Part shown: piece by piece, positions 60,035 through 64,000 of the stretch
How the letters are laid out: every line of letters begins with the position of its first letter
How positions within the stretch are numbered: position 1 is the stretch's first letter
Origin: Mycolicibacterium sp. S2-37
GTDB lineage: Bacteria; Actinomycetota; Actinomycetes; Mycobacteriales; Mycobacteriaceae
Assembly (NCBI RefSeq): GCF_017352375.1
Contig: NZ_JAFEVR010000009.1
Span: 248,001 to 312,000, forward strand
Length of the DNA: 64,000 bases
Direction: 5' to 3'
Program-made: the position numbers and the translations under genes
The notes under the pieces: generated by a model
Seen by the model: only the letters and a program-made list of their open reading frames with translations
What the model was told of the DNA's origin: nothing
The model's database searches: none

Positions 60035-61326
60035 GACGTCCCTTCTGCACCGCTCAGTTCGGGTTCGTCGACCCGTTCGCGCCAATCGTCGGGAAGCAGG
60101 TGGTCCAGGACGTCGTCGACGGACACCGCGCCCAGCAGGTGGTTCTCCTCGTCGACGACCGGACCGCAGACGAGATTGTAGGCCGCGAAGTAGCGCGTCA
60201 CCGCCCCGAGCGAATCCTCCGGGCTCAGGCTCGGCAGATCCATGTCGAGGATGCCGCTGACCAGGGCGGCCGGCGGCTCCCGGAGCAGCCGCTGCAGGTG
60301 CACGCAGCCCAGATAGCGGCCGGTGGGGGTGGAGGTGGGCGGGCGCGCCACGAAAGCCAGCGACGCCAGCGCGGGCGTCAGGTCAGGATCGCGCACACGG
60401 GCCAGGGCTTCGGCGACCGTGGTGTCCGGGGCGAGCACCACCGGCTCGGAGGTCATCAGACCGCCCGCGGTGTCCGGGGAGTGGGCGAGCAGCCGCCGCA
60501 CGTCCTCGGAGTCCTCCGGATCCATGCGCCGCAACAGGGTCTCCGCGTCGGCCGGGGTCATGGTGCCCAGCAGGTCGGCGGCGTCGTCGGGGTCCATGGC
60601 CTCGAGCACGTCGGCGGCGCGGTCGGTCTTGAGCTGACGCAGCACGTCGGCCTGATCGTCCTCGGGCAGCTCCTGCAGCACGTCGGCGAGGCGTTCGTCG
60701 TCCAGCGCGCTGAACAGCTCGTAGCGCCGCTTGGCCGGCAGCTCGCGGATCGCCTCGGCGACCTCCACCGGGCGCTGGCCCTCGAACTGCTGGAGCAGCG
60801 AGGCCACCCCCTGGTCGGGCATCGCCAGACCGGACGGGGTCAGCCCGTGCACGTGCGGCCATTCGACGGTGTAGACGTTGGAGCGCCGGCCCAGCCTGCG
60901 GTGCTGGCGCACCGCGACCCGGGTGACCATCCAGTCCCGGGTGCGGACCTGCTCGATGCCCAGATCCACCACCACGACGTCGACGCCGGCGAGCTGGGGC
61001 AGGTCGGGATCGTCCACCCGCACGCCGGTCTCGAGCACCTGTCCGAGCACGAGCGCCTCACCCGGCCGCTGCGCGAACTTCCGCAGCGACACGTTGGCGG
61101 TGGTCAGCGTGACGGCACTCGGTTCGATCGCCGTGACCCGCAGAATGGGCACGAAGATTCTCTTGCGGGTGAGCAGTTCGACCACCAGGCCGAGCACCCG
61201 CGGTTGCCGGCGCACGATGCTGATGCTGATCACCACGTCGCGGACGCGGCCGATCGACTCCCCGTCGGGACCGAGCACCACCATCCCCGCCAGTCGGGCC
61301 ACATAGACCCTGTTCACCGCCGCCAT
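60031..61326 (-). CDS. PRC-barrel/MgtE_N/CBS protein without a channel (Rv1232c-like)
   Basis: 431 residues. Domains in order: PRC-barrel (about 8-75, LAGMVVLGPDGESIGRVRDVV), a second PRC-like region, the MgtE N superhelix (about 185-290, with repeated AADVLEAMDPDDAADLLG-type units) and a CBS pair (about 295-415). These are the cytosolic Mg2+-sensing parts of MgtE, but the five-helix pore is absent. It may be a sensor acting on another transporter, such as the co-translated DUF1003 protein. Confidence 0.88.
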   Translation of the reverse strand: MAAVNRVYVARLAGMVVLGPDGESIGRVRDVVISISIVRRQPRVLGLVVELLTRKRIFVPILRVTAIEPSAVTLTTANVSLRKFAQRPGEALVLGQVLETGVRVDDPDLPQLAGVDVVVVDLGIEQVRTRDWMVTRVAVRQHRRLGRRSNVYTVEWPHVHGLTPSGLAMPDQGVASLLQQFEGQRPVEVAEAIRELPAKRRYELFSALDDERLADVLQELPEDDQADVLRQLKTDRAADVLEAMDPDDAADLLGTMTPADAETLLRRMDPEDSEDVRRLLAHSPDTAGGLMTSEPVVLAPDTTVAEALARVRDPDLTPALASLAFVARPPTSTPTGRYLGCVHLQRLLREPPAALVSGILDMDLPSLSPEDSLGAVTRYFAAYNLVCGPVVDEENHLLGAVSVDDVLDHLLPDDWRERVDEPELSGAEGTS

Positions 61327-61351
61327 GCCTCAAAGGGTAGAGAGTAAAACC

Positions 61352-62308
61352 GTGACGAACGCGATCAGACCCCGACGGACCTGCCTCTCGGTGCCCGGCA
61401 GCAGCGCCAAGATGATCGATAAGGCCAAGGGTTTGGCCGCCGACGAGGTGTTCCTGGATCTGGAGGACGCCGTCGCGCCGGAGGCCAAGGGCGAGGCGCG
61501 CACCCGGGTGGCCGAAGCGCTGGCCGAGGACGGCTGGGCCGGACAGCTGCGCGGGGTGCGGGTGAACGGCTGGACGACGCCGTGGACGTACGCCGACGTC
61601 ATCGAGGTGGTCGCCACCGCCGGCGCCCAGCTGGACATCGTGGTGCTCCCCAAGGTCACCGACGTCTCGCACATCCACGCGCTGGATCTGCTGCTGACCC
61701 AACTCGAGACCACCCACGATCTGCCCGTCGGGCGGATCGGAATCGAGGCGCAGATCGAGACCGCGTCGGGGTTGTCGAACGTCGACGCGATCGCGGCCGG
61801 TCCGCGGGTGCAGGCCCTGGTGCTGGGGCCCGCCGATCTGATGGCCAGCCTCACCATGCGCACGCTGGTGGTCGGGGAACAGCCCGAGGGCTACGACGTC
61901 GGGGACGCCTACCACCACGTGCTGATGCGCATTCTCATCGCGGCCCGCACGCGGGGGATCCTGGCCATCGACGGGCCGTTCCTCAAGGTGCGCGACGTCG
62001 AGGCGTTCCGCCGGGTGGCGGGCCGGTCGGCGGCGCTCGGCTACGACGGCAAATGGGTGCTGCATCCCGACCAGATCACTGCGGGCAACGAGATCTTCAG
62101 CCCGCGCCAGCAGGACTACGACCGCGCCGAGCTCATCCTCGAGGCCTATGAATGGCACACCTCCAGTGCCGGAGGTGCGCGCGGGGCGGTGATGCTCGGC
62201 GACGAGATGATCGACGAGGCCAGCCGCAAGATGGCGCTCGTCATCGCCGAAAAGGGCCGCGCGGCCGGGATGACGCGCCAGTCCGAGCCGTTCCGGCCGC
62301 CGGCCTGA
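61352..62308 (+). CDS. CitE-like HpcH/HpaI aldolase-family lyase
   Basis: 318 residues from GTG 61352. TIM-barrel with RRTCLSVPGSSAKM (CoA-binding Arg), DEVFLDLEDAVAPEAK (metal-binding Glu/Asp), RIGIEAQIETASGLSNVDA (catalytic/metal Glu) and WVLHPDQITAGNEIF. No citrate-lyase alpha or gamma subunit is adjacent, so it is probably an L-malyl-CoA/beta-methylmalyl-CoA or citramalyl-CoA lyase type. Divergent from the MgtE-domain gene; its start lies 25 bases from that gene's start. Confidence 0.88.
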   Translation: MTNAIRPRRTCLSVPGSSAKMIDKAKGLAADEVFLDLEDAVAPEAKGEARTRVAEALAEDGWAGQLRGVRVNGWTTPWTYADVIEVVATAGAQLDIVVLPKVTDVSHIHALDLLLTQLETTHDLPVGRIGIEAQIETASGLSNVDAIAAGPRVQALVLGPADLMASLTMRTLVVGEQPEGYDVGDAYHHVLMRILIAARTRGILAIDGPFLKVRDVEAFRRVAGRSAALGYDGKWVLHPDQITAGNEIFSPRQQDYDRAELILEAYEWHTSSAGGARGAVMLGDEMIDEASRKMALVIAEKGRAAGMTRQSEPFRPPA

Positions 62309-62311
62309 CGA

Positions 62312-62824
62312 TCAGGCGTTGAGCACGAAGCCGGTGAAGACCAGCCCGATCAACAACGACACCGCGCCGACGGCGATGCCTGCGATGGCCAGGCCCTGAC
62401 CGCCCTCCTGCCGCTCCTTGATCTGGTTGAGCGCCATGATGCCCAGCACCACGCCGACCGCCGAGCTGATGCAGCAGATGAAGCCGAGCGCAGACGCGAC
62501 CAGCGACCAGATCGCGAGCTGGTTCGTCCGCGCCGGGGCGTAGCCACCGGGATAGGCCCCGGGAGAGCCATAACCGGTGTATCCGGGGTATCCCGGATAC
62601 ACCGGAGGCGGTGGGTAGGCCGGGGTCTGCGGATAGACCGGCGGCGGCAGGTAGCCGGCCGGAGGTGGGGGATACGCCGGCGGCGGCGGATAGTCGTAGG
62701 CCGGCGGGGGTAGGTACGCCGGCGGATCCGACTGCTCGATCGGGGGCGCCTCGTAACCGCCCGTGGACGGTTCAGCGGGTCCGGAACCGGAGGGTGACGG
62801 TGACGTCGGGTCCGAGTTCGTCAT
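62312..62824 (-). CDS. DUF4190 membrane protein with Pro/Tyr-rich head (Rv1233c-like)
   Basis: 170 residues. A cytoplasmic head of about 100 residues is made of PPPPAYPPPP- and YPGYPGYTGYG-type repeats. Two transmembrane helices follow (LAIWSLVASALGFICCISSAVGVVLGIMAL and LAIAGIAVGAVSLLIGLVFTGFVL), separated by the conserved NQIKERQEGG loop. Such Pro-rich heads often bind WW/SH3-like or septal partners; the function is unknown. Convergent with the CitE-like gene, 3-base gap. Confidence 0.88.
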   Translation of the reverse strand: MTNSDPTSPSPSGSGPAEPSTGGYEAPPIEQSDPPAYLPPPAYDYPPPPAYPPPPAGYLPPPVYPQTPAYPPPPVYPGYPGYTGYGSPGAYPGGYAPARTNQLAIWSLVASALGFICCISSAVGVVLGIMALNQIKERQEGGQGLAIAGIAVGAVSLLIGLVFTGFVLNA

Positions 62825-62955
62825 ACGTCTCAACCTAGCGCGCACCGGCAGGGGACGACGGGTGCTTCGGTGCGGGCACCGAATCGGGATCGCGGACGTT
62901 GAAAAGGGAGACAAGCACTGCAATCCGCCACGTGCATAGAGGAGAATGACGACTG

Positions 62956-63483
62956 ATGACGAGTCCATTCCAGCCTGGCGCCGCCCCGGGTGCGACGCCG
63001 GCCAACACGTCCGGTGTGCGGCCGGGTGCCGCACCCTTGCCGACGCCCCCGCGGGGTTGGCCGATCGGTTCCTATCCCACCTACGCCGAGGCCCAGCGCG
63101 CGGTGGATTACCTGTCCGATCAGGAGTTCCCGGTGCAGCAGGTGACCATCGTCGGGGTGGACCTGATGCAGGTCGAGCGGGTGACCGGCAGGCTGACCTG
63201 GCCGAAGGTGCTGGGCGGCGGCGTGCTGACCGGAGCCTGGCTCGGCCTGTTCATCGGCCTGATCCTCGGCTTCTTCAGCCCGAACCCGTGGAGCGCACTG
63301 CTCACCGGCCTGATCGCCGGCGTGTTCTTCGGCCTCATCACCTCGGCCATCCCGTACGCCATGGCCCGCGGCACAAGAGATTTCAGCTCGACGATGCAGC
63401 TGGTGGCCGGCCGCTACGACGTGCTCTGCGATCCGTCGAGCGCCGAGCGCGGCCGGGACCTGTTGGCCCGGTTGACCATCTGA
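62956..63483 (+). CDS. Membrane protein with general-stress 17M-like domain (Rv1234-like)
   Basis: 175 residues. A Pro/Ala-rich head is followed by the GSP-17M-like segment (GSYPTYAEAQRAVDYLSDQEFPVQQVTIVGVDL), two membrane helices (VLGGGVLTGAWLGLFIGLILGFF and LTGLIAGVFFGLITSAIPYAMA) and a C-terminal RYDVLCDP segment. Located just before lpqY, as in M. tuberculosis. ATG 62956. Role unknown, possibly envelope stress. Confidence 0.9.
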   Translation: MTSPFQPGAAPGATPANTSGVRPGAAPLPTPPRGWPIGSYPTYAEAQRAVDYLSDQEFPVQQVTIVGVDLMQVERVTGRLTWPKVLGGGVLTGAWLGLFIGLILGFFSPNPWSALLTGLIAGVFFGLITSAIPYAMARGTRDFSSTMQLVAGRYDVLCDPSSAERGRDLLARLTI

Positions 63484-63615
63484 GCGCCACGATCGTCCGA
63501 TCCGCCGAACACCCGCAGGTCACGATCGGGCGCTAATCGCTCGCCGCCGGCGCCGGGGTGTTGCACATCACGCGCGTCTGGCTCTACGGTTTGCCCGCGG
63601 GAGGTTCCCGCCCGG

Positions 63616-63632
63616 AGCCGCCTGCGGCGGCT
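63616..63632 (+). promoter_or_regulatory. Hairpin in the lpqY leader
   Basis: agccgcc-tgc-ggcggct, a perfect 7-bp stem with a 3-base loop, 27 bases before the GTG of lpqY. A weaker stem cggga/tcccg lies just upstream. They may be a terminator for the preceding gene or a leader structure near the lpqY ribosome site (gggagg at 63648-63653). Confidence 0.35.
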
Positions 63633-63659
63633 GACCCGGAGCCTGACGGGAGGCTGGCG

Positions 63660-64000
63660 GTGCGCGCTCGGCGGCTATGTGCTGCAGCACTCGCCGCGCT
63701 GACGGCCGCGTCGACCTTGTCGGCATGCGGATCCGGCGGCGACGGCAAAGTCATCAATCTCTACACCTCGGCGAACGAACTGGCCACCTTCGGCGCGCTC
63801 GCGAAGCGCTGCGAGGAGCAACTGGACAACGGCTTCGCCATCCGCCAGATCAGTTTGCCCAAGAGCGCCGACGAACAGCGGCTGCAGCTGGCGCGTCGGC
63901 TCACCGGCAACGACAAGACGCTCGACATGATGGCGATGGACGTCGTGTGGACACCGGAGTTCGCCGAGGCGGGCTGGATCGTCCCGCTCGACGAGGATCC
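63660..64000 (+). CDS. lpqY: LpqY trehalose-binding lipoprotein, 3'-truncated by window edge
   Basis: GTG 63660 has GGGAGG seven bases upstream. A lipoprotein signal peptide (ARRLCAAALAALTAASTLSAC, with lipobox LSAC at about residues 20-23) is followed by the start of a sugar ABC-transporter solute-binding domain (VINLYTSANELATF, then SADEQRLQLARRL, MAMDVVWTPEFAEAGWI). About 113 codons are visible. LpqY-SugABC recycles trehalose released at the mycobacterial surface; sugA should follow beyond the window. Confidence 0.93.
   Translation, partial: MRARRLCAAALAALTAASTLSACGSGGDGKVINLYTSANELATFGALAKRCEEQLDNGFAIRQISLPKSADEQRLQLARRLTGNDKTLDMMAMDVVWTPEFAEAGWIVPLDED

Noticed and set aside
63484..63659. 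Possible small RNA gene before lpqY
   Set aside because: Hairpins are present but nothing distinguishes a separate RNA from a terminator or lpqY leader.

Overview
The window is a GC-rich actinobacterial chromosome segment from a non-tuberculous, probably fast-growing Mycobacterium (Mycolicibacterium). Four things point there: mycothiol, coenzyme F420 and polymethylated-polysaccharide genes; frequent GTG starts; PGRS-type glycine repeats; and a gene order that, from memory, follows M. tuberculosis H37Rv from lpqW (Rv1166) to lpqY (Rv1235). The first gene (lpqW) and the last gene (lpqY) are cut by the window edges. No rRNA, tRNA, CRISPR array or complete insertion sequence was seen.

Layout. 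1-6.3 kb: the 3' part of lpqW, a ClC-family chloride transporter, two secreted proteins (one a PGRS-like glycine-rich protein with a Sec signal in place of a PE domain) and a 649-base non-coding stretch rich in hairpins. 6.4-10.5 kb: purU, then an accessory block of two paralogous methyltransferases flanking an Fe(II)/2-oxoglutarate dioxygenase. 10.7-17.6 kb: an anchored protein, mshB, fbiC, a YceI protein, fdxC and dapC. 17.6-25.3 kb: a MarR regulator divergent from an MFS exporter, an AidB-like acyl-CoA dehydrogenase, and the proline catabolic set (PucR regulator, pruA, pruB). 25.3-28.2 kb: a degraded accessory stretch with a xanthine-permease remnant and a frameshifted DUF222/HNH gene. 28.2-36.7 kb: Nudix hydrolase, fadD36, VOC protein, serine hydrolase, dapD/dapE, an ABC-F protein behind a candidate attenuator leader, and an EspC-like type VII substrate. 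36.7-48.2 kb: an ATPase, a LOG protein, fadD6, an alcohol dehydrogenase, folP2-gpgS-DivIVA protein-tag, a DUF3117 protein and the divergent glgM/glgC pair. 48.2-52.7 kb: an ABC exporter operon under a TetR repressor with twin operators, and an O-methyltransferase. 52.9-56.2 kb: sigE-rseA-htrA-tatB. 56.2-64 kb: envelope genes, mrp, a lytic transglycosylase, an MgtE-domain protein, a CitE-like lyase and the start of lpqY.

How the genes work together. dapC, dapD and dapE supply meso-diaminopimelate and lysine. gpgS, glgM and glgC start glucosylglycerate/methylglucose lipopolysaccharide and maltose-1-phosphate/glucan synthesis. sigE, rseA, htrA and tatB form an envelope-stress and export module. 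pruA and pruB oxidise proline to glutamate. The MarR/MFS and TetR/ABC pairs are drug-efflux modules with visible operators.

The most novel-looking signals are: (i) the leader before the ABC-F gene, with a putatively leaderless 8-codon ORF, a hairpin over its stop codon and a hairpin that buries the Shine-Dalgarno; (ii) the methyltransferase-dioxygenase-methyltransferase block; and (iii) the PE-less PGRS protein with its structured upstream region. Orthologue names come from recalled family knowledge, not from database searches.
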